A program made the position numbers and the translations under genes. The notes beneath the pieces are model-generated. The model was not told where the DNA came from, ran no database searches, and saw nothing but the letters and a program-made list of their open reading frames with translations. Of a DNA stretch of 64,000 bases, positions 53,094-62,668 are shown in pieces (within the stretch, counting starts at the first letter, position 1; the number at the start of each line of letters is the position of its first letter). Source of the stretch: Planctomycetota bacterium (GTDB lineage: Bacteria; Planctomycetota; UBA1135; UBA2386); NCBI GenBank assembly GCA_016716265.1, contig JADJWQ010000006.1, positions 3,995,501 through 4,059,500 on the forward strand. The letters are read 5' to 3'.

Positions 53094-53577
53094 GCAGGGG
53101 ACCAAGGGGACTCAGGGGACCTGGACACCCGGATGCTGGAAAGTGTCAGGACGGCTCGTCCCGTCGGCGCGCCGGCCAAGAGGCGGTGGCGACACGAGTG
53201 GCCTGAGACGCAGCACGTGCCGGTGCTGCGCGGTCCGGCGTCGGCTCGCACTGACACTTCGGCCGGAGCTGATGCGTGAAGTCCCCTGACTCCCCTTGGT
53301 CCCCTGCCGAAGTCAACGTCGACGCCGCAGGAGCATCCGTGCTCGGCCGCGTCGGCAGCCCGTCGGCTGTCGACGAACGGGACGCGGGGCGGGGACTCAG
53401 GGGATCCGAGGACCCGGGTCGCGGAGAGCGTCAGCGGAATCCACGGCAGGGCTCGTCGAGCGCGGCAGCGACCAGGACCCGGGAGTCGGTCGCTGGAATG
53501 CGGCACGGCGCCATCCCGTGCTGACACTTTCGTCCGGCCCGGCAGTCCAGGTCCCCTGAGTCCCCTTGGTCCCCTGC
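53094..53577. repeat. Four alternating inverted repeats beside the primase gene (candidate origin)
   Basis: Unit GCAGGGGACCAAGGGGACTC continuing into AGGGGACCTGG. Copies: 53094-53124 (forward), 53281-53307 (reverse, one mismatch), ~53391-53405 (forward, partial), 53547-53577 (reverse, exact match to the first over 31 bases). Each is followed or preceded at ~20 bases by a second shared block, AAGTGTCAG or its complement. The region, 52966-53588, contains no convincing gene. Same place as the 23733-23877 inverted repeat of element 1, with the same G-rich theme but different sequence. Confidence 0.7.
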
Positions 53578-53588
53578 TACGAGGATCG

Positions 53589-56024
53589 TCACACATGCTC
53601 GATCCTCCAGAGCCGGGCGCCATCGCGCAGGTGCTCGGTACGAACGAGCCGCAGTCCTCCCTCCAGCCGACGGTCGATTCGCTGGAAGAACATGCCCAGC
53701 GCCCGCGACTCGGACTGACGCGTGCCGGCCGCTGCCAGAATCGGTGTCAGGGCCTGACCGAGCGCGTCGTCCCTCGTCCTCGCGACGAGCACGTCCGCCA
53801 CCCGGAACGAGTGCTCCGTGAATCGATGAACGAGGGCTCGAAGCAGCTCCGCGATCTCGAGCCGGACGGGGTCGACCTCCTCGATGCGCTTCCGGGTCTC
53901 GCAGGGATCGGGCATTCCGAGCCAGACGAGCGCCGACCGGACCCAGTCGGACCACTCCTCGAATCGCCCGAACACTGGCAAGGCCATCTCGGGTCGGCCT
54001 GCGACGTGATATGCACGGAGCACGGTCAGTCCGGCGATGACGAGCGCCTCGCGGTGGGCGGGCACGTACTGGTGCAGGTTGACGTCGAAGCGTCGCTCTT
54101 CTGGCCTCTCACAGCGCGGATCCAGGTCGCACACAAGCGTTCTGGTGCATATGTCGCCCTGGAACACGATGTTGTTGCCGGTCGCCAGCCATGTAGTGTT
54201 CGTGGTGGGCAGTGTCAGCGTCCGCGACTTGCCGAGGACGCGGTCGCGCCACGTGGTCTGCGTGAGGATGGAGCAGAGCGTGGCGCTCCCGAATGGCCGC
54301 TCGATGTTGTCGATGACTGCGACGGGCTCGCCTTCGGCGAGGATCGGCAGCATCCGCTTCCTGTCCTCGTTTTCGTCGGAGCCCTGCGACATCACGGCGC
54401 CGGGCTTGCCCGTGGCGATCAACGACACGACGTCGGCGAGAAGCGACTTGCCGCTACCCATCTTGGCAGCGCGAAACGCGATCAGTGGCGCCGTCCGCAG
54501 CGAGGGCCTGATCAGCGCGGTGAGGATTGCCGCCATCGCGACGCTGCGGTCCGCCGCGTCCAGGAATGGAAAGCCCTGGACCGGGACGAGTAGCCGATCG
54601 AGCGCTGTGCGGGCCTCATCGATTGTCGGCTCGGGCGGTACGTGTGGCCATATGCGTCCTGCGAGCGCGACGTAAAGCCCACTGCTCCGGTCGTAGCCCT
54701 CGACCTCCAGGATGCCACCGTCGCTGCGCAGCGTCGGGCAGCCGATGATCCCGGTCAGCGGCGGCAGCGACCACCTCCCCGAACGGCTGAGCAGGGTCTG
54801 AGCGACGCGCTCCGGGCAGTCGACCGGGAACCACTCGCCGCTGCGCCTGTCATGCCGGAGCCACCGGATCAGTGCCGTCAGCCGGTCGACGAGCGCATGG
54901 GCGGTCACCTCCTGAATGGTCACCGAGTGCCGGATCGACAGGCCCGCGGCACCTTGCGTGATCCTGGCGAGCCGGACCAACGTCGTGCCGCGCTGGTAGA
55001 CGATCGGCGGTGTCTGTCGTAGGAGGACGCGTTCGGCCCGACTCGCGATCTCATGCAGCCGGCCGCCGACCAGCTGGATCTCCGGCCGATCGTCCTCGAT
55101 CTCGGCATCCGATTGTTCGTGGTCCTCGTCGTAGCTCTCGAGCGCGGCAGTGAAGTCGCGTGGCTCGCCGCGACCCGCGATGATTCCGCTCGCGATGGTG
55201 GCGGTGGCTTCAGACTCCGACAGCCCGATCGACGTCGCCGCATTCAGCAGCGAGTCGATAGTCGAATGCTCGTCAAGCGCACCGGCGCCGATCAGCTGCC
55301 CGAGCGCGAAGGCGCTTCGATTCAGCGTGTCATTGCGAGAGCCCTCCGTGCTGGAGAGCACGTTGTGGATCTCGCCGTCGACGGCCGCCTGCACGTACGC
55401 AGAGATCCTTGGGCGCAGGCGTAGGTCTTCGACTCCGCGGTGGCCGGCGAGGTCGTCGGCGGAGACGATCCGCAGCGCTGGCTGGGCCTGCTTCAGCGCC
55501 GGTCGGAGGCGTTCGAGAACGTGCTCCGGTAGCGCTGCGATGGGGACGTCGTCGGGCGACAGGCCGGGCGCCCACGTGTACGGACGGCGAGTGTCCGGGT
55601 GCAGCGAGCCGACGAAGACGACCTGGCCGCCATCGCCACGAACGTCGATGCCGTCGGCCAGCGTCTTGACGGAGTTGCCGATCGAGAAATCGGTGGGTGT
55701 GCGGAAGTAGTAGTGGCGCTTGCCGCTGCCTGTGATGACGGTCAGCGTGACCGGCAGGTCCAGCGACGCCGTCGCGCTGCCGTCCGTCGTGTCGTCGTCG
55801 ATGACGACGATGCCGGAAACCGTGCCGGTTCGGAGGCCGAGGTTGCTGCCCTCGGCGAGCCAACCGAGGACCGTCTGCTCTGTCGGCGGATCCTCCTGCT
55901 GCCATCGCCTGCGGATCGGGCGCTTGCCGTCAAGCGGAGTGAGCGCCCAGCCGCGAGCCAAAGCGGCGATCGCCTCGTGACGGCGCAAACTGCCGGCGGG
56001 CGCCTGCGGCCGGGGATCAGCCAT
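53589..56024 (-). CDS. Primase-polymerase with C-terminal ATPase domain, element 2
   Basis: 811 residues from the ATG at 56022-56024, which aligns with the domain start; the longer upstream frame is not conserved. Prim-Pol motifs: GWALTPLDGKRPIRRRW, VVIDDDTTDG, VITGSGKRHYYF, DVRGDGGQVVFVGSLHPDT. ATPase: Walker A GSGKS at 523-527, VAVIDNIERPFG, TTWLATGNNIVFQGDI. Same architecture as the element 1 protein, roughly 50-60% identical, most conserved in the ATPase half. Likely drives replication of the excised circle. Confidence 0.9.
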   Translation of the reverse strand: MADPRPQAPAGSLRRHEAIAALARGWALTPLDGKRPIRRRWQQEDPPTEQTVLGWLAEGSNLGLRTGTVSGIVVIDDDTTDGSATASLDLPVTLTVITGSGKRHYYFRTPTDFSIGNSVKTLADGIDVRGDGGQVVFVGSLHPDTRRPYTWAPGLSPDDVPIAALPEHVLERLRPALKQAQPALRIVSADDLAGHRGVEDLRLRPRISAYVQAAVDGEIHNVLSSTEGSRNDTLNRSAFALGQLIGAGALDEHSTIDSLLNAATSIGLSESEATATIASGIIAGRGEPRDFTAALESYDEDHEQSDAEIEDDRPEIQLVGGRLHEIASRAERVLLRQTPPIVYQRGTTLVRLARITQGAAGLSIRHSVTIQEVTAHALVDRLTALIRWLRHDRRSGEWFPVDCPERVAQTLLSRSGRWSLPPLTGIIGCPTLRSDGGILEVEGYDRSSGLYVALAGRIWPHVPPEPTIDEARTALDRLLVPVQGFPFLDAADRSVAMAAILTALIRPSLRTAPLIAFRAAKMGSGKSLLADVVSLIATGKPGAVMSQGSDENEDRKRMLPILAEGEPVAVIDNIERPFGSATLCSILTQTTWRDRVLGKSRTLTLPTTNTTWLATGNNIVFQGDICTRTLVCDLDPRCERPEERRFDVNLHQYVPAHREALVIAGLTVLRAYHVAGRPEMALPVFGRFEEWSDWVRSALVWLGMPDPCETRKRIEEVDPVRLEIAELLRALVHRFTEHSFRVADVLVARTRDDALGQALTPILAAAGTRQSESRALGMFFQRIDRRLEGGLRLVRTEHLRDGARLWRIEHV

Positions 56025-56316
56025 GAATGACCTCCCGTTCCGGCCGGGTGCGGAGTTCGTCGTAGAGCAGGGCCGCGAGCTGAGCTGCCTGGACGAGGTG
56101 GTCACGCGACCACAGTCGGCGCCCACCCAGGATCGGCGCCGGGAGGGCGACCTGGCGGCGGACGACACCGTAAACGGAGGCGTGGGGGGCTCCGAGATCG
56201 CGGCTGCGGCTGTGCTCGCCGTACGGCTTCGAATCGGAGCTCAGTCCGGATCTTGTCAGATTTGTTGCTTGCTGTCGCATGTGGCGCGCCGGCTGGGCTT
56301 CTCCCGCGGCGTGCAC
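56017..56316 (-). CDS. Small protein before the primase gene, element 2
   Basis: 99 residues; the plausible core is VYGVVRRQVALPAPILGGRR, then LWSRDHLVQAAQLAALLYDE, which resembles a small MerR/AlpA-like DNA-binding unit (strand-loop then 'GRRLWSRDHL'). Overlaps the primase start by eight bases as in element 1. The first ~40 residues may be untranslated. Confidence 0.5.
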   Translation of the reverse strand: MHAAGEAQPARHMRQQATNLTRSGLSSDSKPYGEHSRSRDLGAPHASVYGVVRRQVALPAPILGGRRLWSRDHLVQAAQLAALLYDELRTRPEREVIHG

Positions 56317-56382
56317 GCCAGCAGATCGCGGTATCGCGCACAGTCGCGCATGCGCGACTTACTTCGCGATTCGCGACCTCGT

Positions 56383-57471
56383 TCACGGCAGCCAGTACTC
56401 GGTCGCGCGGCCCTTTCCGTCGGTCAGGACTAGGCCTTGCTGGACGAGCGTGCGCATCCCGTTCTGGTGAGCGCGCATCTCGATGTGCTTCGGGTAGATT
56501 CGATCCCAGAGGTCTGCCGTACGAAGCCGACCGTCCCGCCGCAGCACCTTGAGCACGAGCTGCTGATGAGCGGAAGGTGTCCAGTGGTTATCCGCTACCG
56601 GCTCAGTTGCTGCGTGGCCGGTTTCCACCGACCCTCGGTCAGGACCGTCGTTCGACGTCTCCAGTTCGACTTCGAACATCGCGATCAGATCGTCGACTGC
56701 GTCGAGCAGGCGAAGTTGCTTGCGGAGGGTTGGAGCGATGGTCCGTTCTGTGGCGTGGGTCCAGTCGGGCGCCCTATGCAGTTGCCGCGCGAGGTACAGG
56801 GCAGCCTTGATGTCTGCAGTTCGATCTCGTGCGCGGTAGGCTGTTGCCAATGCGCGGCAGGCGATCGCCAGCGCGAGCGACGCTCCGGTCCTGGATGGCC
56901 AGTGCTCGAGGTCCACGGACCAGTGTCCGAGGCGGAACAGTGCGGTCTCCCGCTCACTCGCGATGACGTAATGGTCGCCGCCAGGGCGCACTTGAATCAG
57001 CGGCTGAAGGCTTCGCCAGCGCTCCATGGCTGAACGGCACGTCTCGACGAGTCGTTCAGCAGTGGCGTCTTGCGGAATTGTGGCGCGTGCGACTCCTTCG
57101 AGACATGCCTTTTGCTCTGCTGGAAGGTTCGTCCTGGCCAGTAGCCTACGTGCGGTGGCTCGGTCGCCGATGGCGTCATGCGAAAGCTGCAGGAAGGCAT
57201 TCTCGGACCGCAGCGCACTCGGTAGCCAATGTCGAAGTCGGCCTTCCAGTTGATCGATGGCCCTGTGGAAGTCCGGGTCTCGTCGTCTCCACCTGGGTCC
57301 CCACCTTCGCCGCCCTCGCCTGAAGCCCGCCGCGCACAGGAACCGCTTGTAGTGGCGAAGGAGATGAAAGGCGCGGTCGACGTCGTCGTCGAGACGCCCG
57401 GGCGGCGCGGCCGGAGCGGGCTCCGTCCGCTCCCCGGCCCCGACGCTCCGTGCCCGCCTGATCGTGGACAT
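56383..57471 (-). CDS. Unknown protein with C-terminal winged-helix-like segment, element 2
   Basis: 362 residues. Helical N-terminal ~250 residues (FHLLRHYKRFLCAAGF; SLALAIACRALATAYRARDR), a linker, then SAHQQLVLKVLRRDGRLRTA with DLWDRIYPKHIEMRAHQNGM and VQQGLVLTDGKGRATEYWLP, a winged-helix-like end. Same slot as the 26636 gene of element 1 but without clear overall similarity. No function assigned. Confidence 0.62.
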   Translation of the reverse strand: MSTIRRARSVGAGERTEPAPAAPPGRLDDDVDRAFHLLRHYKRFLCAAGFRRGRRRWGPRWRRRDPDFHRAIDQLEGRLRHWLPSALRSENAFLQLSHDAIGDRATARRLLARTNLPAEQKACLEGVARATIPQDATAERLVETCRSAMERWRSLQPLIQVRPGGDHYVIASERETALFRLGHWSVDLEHWPSRTGASLALAIACRALATAYRARDRTADIKAALYLARQLHRAPDWTHATERTIAPTLRKQLRLLDAVDDLIAMFEVELETSNDGPDRGSVETGHAATEPVADNHWTPSAHQQLVLKVLRRDGRLRTADLWDRIYPKHIEMRAHQNGMRTLVQQGLVLTDGKGRATEYWLP

Positions 57472-57550
57472 GTGCTGGTTATACCGATCGGGATTGCGTA
57501 GCGCATCGGCGGTGAGGAGGCGGTCTGGGTGAGAGGCGCGGAGCCGCCCG

Positions 57551-58435
57551 CTACGCCTGCACCGCCTCCCGCAGCCGGGCCCGATCGATGTGCGCGTAGA
57601 TCGTCGTGCTGACGATCGACGCGTGGCACATCGCCGCCTGGACGAGCCGCAGGTCGCCGACGCGCGCGAGGAGCTCGGTGGCGTAGCTGTGTCGTAGGCT
57701 GTGCGCAGATCGACCGGAGATCCTGGCCCGACCGAGCCAGCCTGCGATTCGGCGCTGGGCGTGCCGCACGCTGATCCGTCGGCCGTTCGCGAGGAACAGC
57801 GGTCCGAGCGAGCGGGCGTCGAGCCAGGCGCGGAGCTTCGCGGCGAGCTGGCGAGGGAGGATCACGACGGCCGGACGGTCGTTCTTGGTCGTGCGCAGCG
57901 TGATCTCGCCGTGGTCGAAGTCGATGTCCTCGACGTCGAGGGCGATCGCGCTTCCGATCCGGATGCCGGTGCCGAGCAGCAGCTCGATAAGCATCCGGTC
58001 GCGGGCGCCGTCCGGACCCTCGGCGGTCGCGAGCACGTCGAGAAGCCGCCGCTGCTCGTCGTCGTGCAGCGCGCGTGGCGGTGGAGGAGCGCAGCGGGCG
58101 CGACGCAGCATCCGTGCCGGGTTCGTCGGGACGAGCCCGGCGTCGTGGAGGTGGCGGAGGAAGCAGCGGATGCTGGTCCGCATCGCGTTCAGCGACGTCG
58201 CCTTCTTCGCGCCACCGCGGCAGCTGGTGCGCGTGGCCGCGTCGGCGAAGAACGCCGCGACGTGATCCGGCGTGATCGCGTCGACGTCGGTCGTGCCACC
58301 GTTCGTGGCGAGCCAGTCGGCGAGCGCGGTAGCGTGCCGCCGGTACTGCCCGATCGTGTGGGGGGAACGGCCGTCGGCCGCGAGCTGCAGGAGGAACGCC
58401 TGGAGGGCTGCTCGGACGTGCATGCTGCACCCCAT
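57551..58435 (-). CDS. XerC-like tyrosine recombinase of element 2
   Basis: 294 residues; an ATG at 58423 aligns better with the element 1 copy. Core-binding domain SPHTIGQYRRHATALADWL; catalytic Arg in LLGTGIRIGSAIALDVED, Lys in RTTKNDRPAV, His/Arg in AHSLRHSYATEL, His in MCHASI, Tyr in TTIYAHID. All catalytic residues are present. Since this element's integrase is broken, this is its only intact recombinase in view. Confidence 0.92.
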   Translation of the reverse strand: MGCSMHVRAALQAFLLQLAADGRSPHTIGQYRRHATALADWLATNGGTTDVDAITPDHVAAFFADAATRTSCRGGAKKATSLNAMRTSIRCFLRHLHDAGLVPTNPARMLRRARCAPPPPRALHDDEQRRLLDVLATAEGPDGARDRMLIELLLGTGIRIGSAIALDVEDIDFDHGEITLRTTKNDRPAVVILPRQLAAKLRAWLDARSLGPLFLANGRRISVRHAQRRIAGWLGRARISGRSAHSLRHSYATELLARVGDLRLVQAAMCHASIVSTTIYAHIDRARLREAVQA

Positions 58436-58723
58436 TCAGGCGATGACGGGCGGCCGTCAGCAAGTCGGGTTCAGAGATTGTGCTCTCGGCCCGGGCCGCG
58501 GGGTCCTGCGGCGATGGATCGCCCGGCGCCGTTGAAGTTCCGTTGCTTGTCGGCTGCGGATCGTGCGGACGCGGGGCCGGGCTCGGTGTCAAGTGGGGCG
58601 TTCGCGCCCGCTGGGTAGGCGAATCAGCCCGCCAGCGCGACTACGCGCCCGGGATCCGGGTCGCATTTCCCCGAGCACGTGACGCGGGACTCGCCAGTAG
58701 GCGGTGCGCGGTGGCACGCGGCG

Positions 58724-59194
58724 TCACGCGCAGCGCCCGCCGTCATCGCGCTCGAGCCGTGCGATGCGGCTTTCCAGGTCCATGATCTCGATCGACTTGA
58801 GGCGGGTCTGGATTGCGTCGACCACGACTGCGGCGGTGTCGCGATCGACCGTGCCTTGCACGAGGCCGTCGATGATCCGCTGCATGGCGACGTTGCAGTC
58901 AGCTGCGGTCCGCATCGGCGGTAGCTCGACGTCGACGGGCTCCGCTTCCGTCGGGGCGTCTGCCACGCGGCCACAGACGCGCTCGAGCACGAACCGCATT
59001 GCAGCGAGATTTCCTTCCAGGCCCATCCGGGTCGCTCGACGAATCATGGCCGCGACATGCTCCTCCGTGACGGCTTCCTCGACGGCTCGCCGAAGCGCGA
59101 AGGCGCGAGGCCGCGAGCCGCCCGGACCACCTGGATTCCCCGGTGCGAAACGACCGCGCTCGTCTCGACCGCTGCTCGTGCCGCCGTCGATCAT
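58724..59194 (-). CDS. DUF5681-like protein of element 2
   Basis: 156 residues: SSGRDERGRFAPGNPGGPGG hallmark, then AVTEEHVAAMIRRATRMGLE and MRFVLERVCGRVADAPTEAE, aligned throughout with the element 1 protein. Three bases separate its start from the methyltransferase stop. The 288 bases below it hold no gene, where element 1 has the 28965 gene. Confidence 0.72.
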   Translation of the reverse strand: MIDGGTSSGRDERGRFAPGNPGGPGGSRPRAFALRRAVEEAVTEEHVAAMIRRATRMGLEGNLAAMRFVLERVCGRVADAPTEAEPVDVELPPMRTAADCNVAMQRIIDGLVQGTVDRDTAAVVVDAIQTRLKSIEIMDLESRIARLERDDGGRCA

Positions 59195-59197
59195 GGC

Positions 59198-60463
59198 TCA
59201 GGACTCCTCGTGGCTGACGCCTCGCGCTCGCTCTGCAGCGATCTCGTCGAACGTTCGCCCATCGCCATCGAGCGTCGCCGCCTCGCCGGTAGCCTTCTGC
59301 CAGCGCCGGACTGCGACGTCGACGTAGCGCGGGTCGAGCTCCATCGCGAAGCAGCGTCGCTGCAGTCGCTCGGCCGCGACGATCGTGGTGCCCGAGCCCA
59401 CGAACGGGTCGTAGACCGCGTCCTCCCGCGTGCCGTGGTTGCGGATCGGCCGGCCCATGCACTCGACTGGCTTCTGGGTGCCGTGCTCGGTCGCCTCGTC
59501 GTCGGCTGCGGTGCACGGCTCGACGTCCCAGACCGTCGACTGGCTGCGGTCGCCGCACCACTTGGAGGTCTGTCCCTCGCGCACCGCATACCAGCACGGC
59601 TCGTGCTGCCAGTGGTAGTGTCCTCGCGAGATGGCGAACCGCGGTTTCCGCCAGACGATCTGAGCGCGGATCTCCATGCCGCAGCCGTGCAGGTGCGTCG
59701 CGACCTCGGCGGCGTACCGGCCGGCGTGCCAGACGTAGGCGACGGTGCCGGGGAAGAGCGCGTAGGCTGCGGACCAGTCGACGCGATCGTCGTTGGTGAC
59801 TGCGCCGGTGCGCTTGGTGTCGCAGAGGCCGGCCTGGTTCCGCCATGTGGGATCGTAGGAGACGCCGTAGGGCGGATCCGTGACCATCAGGAACGGCACG
59901 ACCCCGTCGAGCAGGTGATGCACGTCGCCGTGCGACGTCGAGTTGCCGCAGCGGAGCCGGTGCCGACCGAGCAACCAGAGGTCCCCGGGACGGGCCGTCG
60001 GATGCTCGGGCAGCTCCTCGACCCGGTCCTCGCCGAGATCGGCGGACTCCGCGTCGAGCTGCGCGATCAGGCGATCGATCTCGCTCTCGTCGTAGCCGAC
60101 GCCGTCGAGGGCGTCCTCGGCGCGCAGCTCCTCGAGCAGCCGCACCAGGGCCGGGTCATCCCACTCGGCGAACTCGTGAGTGCGGTTGTCCGCGATCGCG
60201 AACGCAACTGCATCGATGTCGCTGCCGTCGAACCACCACACCGGAACCTCGGCCATGCCGAGCTGCTGGGCGGCCTTCAGCCTGGTGTTGCCCGCGATGA
60301 CCTCGCCAGATCGCCGCGCGACGATCGGCTGCTGCCACCCGAAGCGGCGCAGCGAGGCGGCGACGTGCGGCATGGCGGCGTCGTTCCGCCGCGGGTTGGT
60401 CGGGCTGCAGTAGAGCCGCTCGATCGGGACGGTCTCGACGGGCGGCGAGGCGGGCTGGTCCAA
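59198..60463 (-). CDS. ParB-domain DNA methyltransferase of element 2
   Basis: 421 residues, same length as the element 1 protein and ~90% identical by eye. ParB-type GNTRLKAAQQLGMAEVPVW, methylase motif DPPYGVSYDPTWRNQ, and DPFVGSGTTIVAAERLQRRC. It is the most conserved gene of the core along with the integrase. Confidence 0.92.
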   Translation of the reverse strand: MDQPASPPVETVPIERLYCSPTNPRRNDAAMPHVAASLRRFGWQQPIVARRSGEVIAGNTRLKAAQQLGMAEVPVWWFDGSDIDAVAFAIADNRTHEFAEWDDPALVRLLEELRAEDALDGVGYDESEIDRLIAQLDAESADLGEDRVEELPEHPTARPGDLWLLGRHRLRCGNSTSHGDVHHLLDGVVPFLMVTDPPYGVSYDPTWRNQAGLCDTKRTGAVTNDDRVDWSAAYALFPGTVAYVWHAGRYAAEVATHLHGCGMEIRAQIVWRKPRFAISRGHYHWQHEPCWYAVREGQTSKWCGDRSQSTVWDVEPCTAADDEATEHGTQKPVECMGRPIRNHGTREDAVYDPFVGSGTTIVAAERLQRRCFAMELDPRYVDVAVRRWQKATGEAATLDGDGRTFDEIAAERARGVSHEES

Positions 60464-60478
60464 GTCGATACTCCGGGA

Positions 60479-60520
60479 CGGGACTGAGCCGCTTGGAGGT
60501 GGACTTGGACGGATGGCTCG
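60479..60520. promoter_or_regulatory. Conserved block upstream of the methyltransferase, element 2
   Basis: Matches 31575-31616 with two or three changes. Similarity between the elements stops immediately after it, making it the outer edge of the shared core. Confidence 0.6.
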
Positions 60521-60580
60521 ACTCCATGGTAATTATAGCAGCAAGAACCCCGCCCTGAGGTCATCCACGACAACGATTCC

Positions 60581-60967
60581 ATGTTGAAGACGAACAAGAA
60601 CGTCCTGACGCAGATAGAGGGGCAGCACCGTGTAGCGGCGGAGCTGAGTGCGCGATCCTATCTGCCGTCGATCCTCCCCGAGCGCTGCTACCAATGTGAC
60701 GCACTCATCCTGTCCCCGGCAGGTGCGAGCTTCGGGATAGAGGTCAAGACGAATCGAGAGCGGAATTCCTGGTGGTGCCATCGCCCCACCGAGGACAGCA
60801 GGGCACTCCTGTGGGTCTTCGTCGAGCTGCGCCCGATCGTCCGCTTCTTCATTCTGACCAAGGGCGAAGTGGAGGCTGAGTATGATGCTTACCAAGCATC
60901 AGCCGCCCGTAAGGCAAATGACCACGGGTTCACCGCGAAGCAGCTAGGAGCCTGGGTCACGGGATGA
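60581..60967 (+). CDS. PD-(D/E)XK-like protein
   Basis: 128 residues. LTQIEGQHRVAAELSARSYL, then CDALILSPAGASFGIEVKTN with Asp, and the Glu-Val-Lys of a D...ExK nuclease core, then LLWVFVELRPIVRFFILTKG. This is the pattern of small PD-(D/E)XK proteins (DUF4365-like, 'GExxVAAEL...D...VQVKT...YVFVxL') that are common near mobile elements and Holliday-junction-type nucleases. First gene of the element 2 cargo, opposite in strand to the core. Role in defence or recombination is inferred. Confidence 0.65.
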   Translation: MLKTNKNVLTQIEGQHRVAAELSARSYLPSILPERCYQCDALILSPAGASFGIEVKTNRERNSWWCHRPTEDSRALLWVFVELRPIVRFFILTKGEVEAEYDAYQASAARKANDHGFTAKQLGAWVTG

Positions 60968-61032
60968 CCCCGGAGCGCTGAAGTTTCGGTGGATTGTCTC
61001 ACCCTTTCTGGGTGCTGGTACGTAGGGAGGGC

Positions 61033-62179
61033 ATGGCGCGGTTCAAGCGGGGTCTCGACATCGACCAGGGTCTGCTCCTTCCTCCTCGCTACGGGATTGG
61101 CTCCCCGAGGACCATCTGGCCTGGTTCATCAAGGACGCGGTCGACGAACTGGACATCGACAAGCTGGTCGACGCCTACCGGGTCTGCGGGAAGGGCGAGC
61201 TGCCGTACCACCCGCGGATGATGCTGCGCGTGCTGATCTACGCGTATGCGACCGGCACGTTCTCCTCGCGCAAGATCGTGAGCCAGCTCCGCGACAGCGT
61301 GGCGTTCCGGGTGCTCGCGGAGAACCAGGTGCCGGGTCACCGTTCGATCAGGCGCTTCCGTGCGAACCACCTGGAGCAGTTCAGCGACCTGTTCGCGCAG
61401 GTCGTGAAGATGGCAGCGGAAGCGGGCCTGGCGAGGATCGGTACGCTGGCCATCGATGGCAGCAAGCTGAAGGCGAACGCGAGCAAGCACAAGGCGATGA
61501 GCTACGCGCGCATGAAGGAGGAGGAGGAGCAGCTGGAGCGCGAGATTGCCGCGATCATGAGGCTGGCGCAGGAGAAGGACGAAGGCGAGGACGTCGAGTT
61601 TGGTCCTGACTTCCGCGGGGACGAACTGCCCGAGGAACTGCGGCGCCGCGAAGAGCGCCTGGAGCGCATCCGGGCGGCGAAGGCTCGACTGGAGAAGCGC
61701 AAGGCCGAGGAAGCCCAGGCGGCGGACGAGGCCAAGAAGGCGCAGGCGGAGAGTGAAGAACGCGAGCCGCCCCGGGAGCGGCCTCGAGCGCGGAAGACAC
61801 CGAAGGGCGAACCGAAGCCGAAGGACCAGGAGAACTTCACCGACCCGGATAGCCGGATCATGAAGACTTCGAAGGGCTTCGAGCAGTGCTACAACGTTCA
61901 GATCGCCGTCGACGGGGACTCCCGGCTGATCGTCGCCAACGTCGTCAACAACTGCGCGTCCGATGCAGGGCAGCTGATCCCGGTGATCGAGGCACCGAGG
62001 AGGGTCGCGAGCGCTACCGACAACGCAAGCACGTCGCCGAGCCACCGTTCGGGTGGCTGAAGAGCATCCTCGGCTTCAGGGGCTTCAGCCTACGTGGCCT
62101 TTCGAAGGTCACTGCGGAGCTCAATCTCGTGGCGCTCGCGCTCAACCTGCGCAGGATGAAGGGCATGACTTCCGCGTGA
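61033..62179 (+). pseudogene. IS1182-type transposase, frameshifted and internally deleted
   Basis: N-terminus MARFKRGLDIDQGLLLPPRY, then a frameshift near 61092; the second frame runs DWLPEDHLAWFIKDAVDELD ... YHPRMMLRVLIYAYATGTFS ... LAIDGSKLKANASKHKAMSY to 62000. After DAGQLIPVIEA the catalytic middle is missing, and the sequence jumps to YRQRKHVAEPPFGWLKSILG (the C-terminal end) in another frame. The Glu of the DDE set and ~100 residues are gone. Cannot be active. The same IS family left a tail at 39951-40163. Confidence 0.82.
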
Positions 62180-62610
62180 GCGGGGTCTCCGGGGTCTCGC
62201 TTCGTCGCGAGGCCCGCCGAGGGACCGGCGTGCGCTCCGTGACCGACCGAACTCGACCGTGACCTCCCCGCCGGACTGGCGGCCTCCGAGTTCCCGCGAT
62301 GCCTTCCGCGCTACCACGCGCCTTGGCGCGTGGCGCGCTGGCCTTCCGTGGCCCAGGCTCCTAGATCCCTACGAGGCCCACTGGCACAAGCTGCCGGAAT
62401 GAGCTCTCTGCCCTCACGGTCCTCGGTTGCCAGATTCCGGCGGGGACGAAGTCGGGGGAAGCGGATGGGCATGTCAAACTTCCCTGGGCTCTTGCCACCG
62501 CATTCCAGCGCAAATGTGACCTGCGGCCTCATGCGCGTCTCGTCGCCAGCTAGTCACCTTCGTCACGGACCCGCGCACGATCGTTCGGATCCTGCCCCAT
62601 CTCGATCTGC
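62180..62610. other. IS1182 tail and spacer
   Basis: The first ~155 bases are the IS1182-type 3' end, ending in a GC-rich inverted repeat (CACGCGCCTTGGCGCGTG). The remaining ~275 bases hold no recognised gene. Confidence 0.55.
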
Positions 62611-62668
62611 GTAAGCGTCCGGTAGCCCCCATCTACTTTCCGCTGTCGCGCCGCTCAGGCTAAGGCGC

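Noticed and set aside
53094..53577. CRISPR array
   Set aside because: Only four copies, alternating orientation, unequal spacing and no cas genes; does not fit a CRISPR.
52958..53623. 221-codon minus-strand frame across the repeat array
   Set aside because: Composition is repeat-driven, no recognisable sequence, and element 1 has nothing similar.
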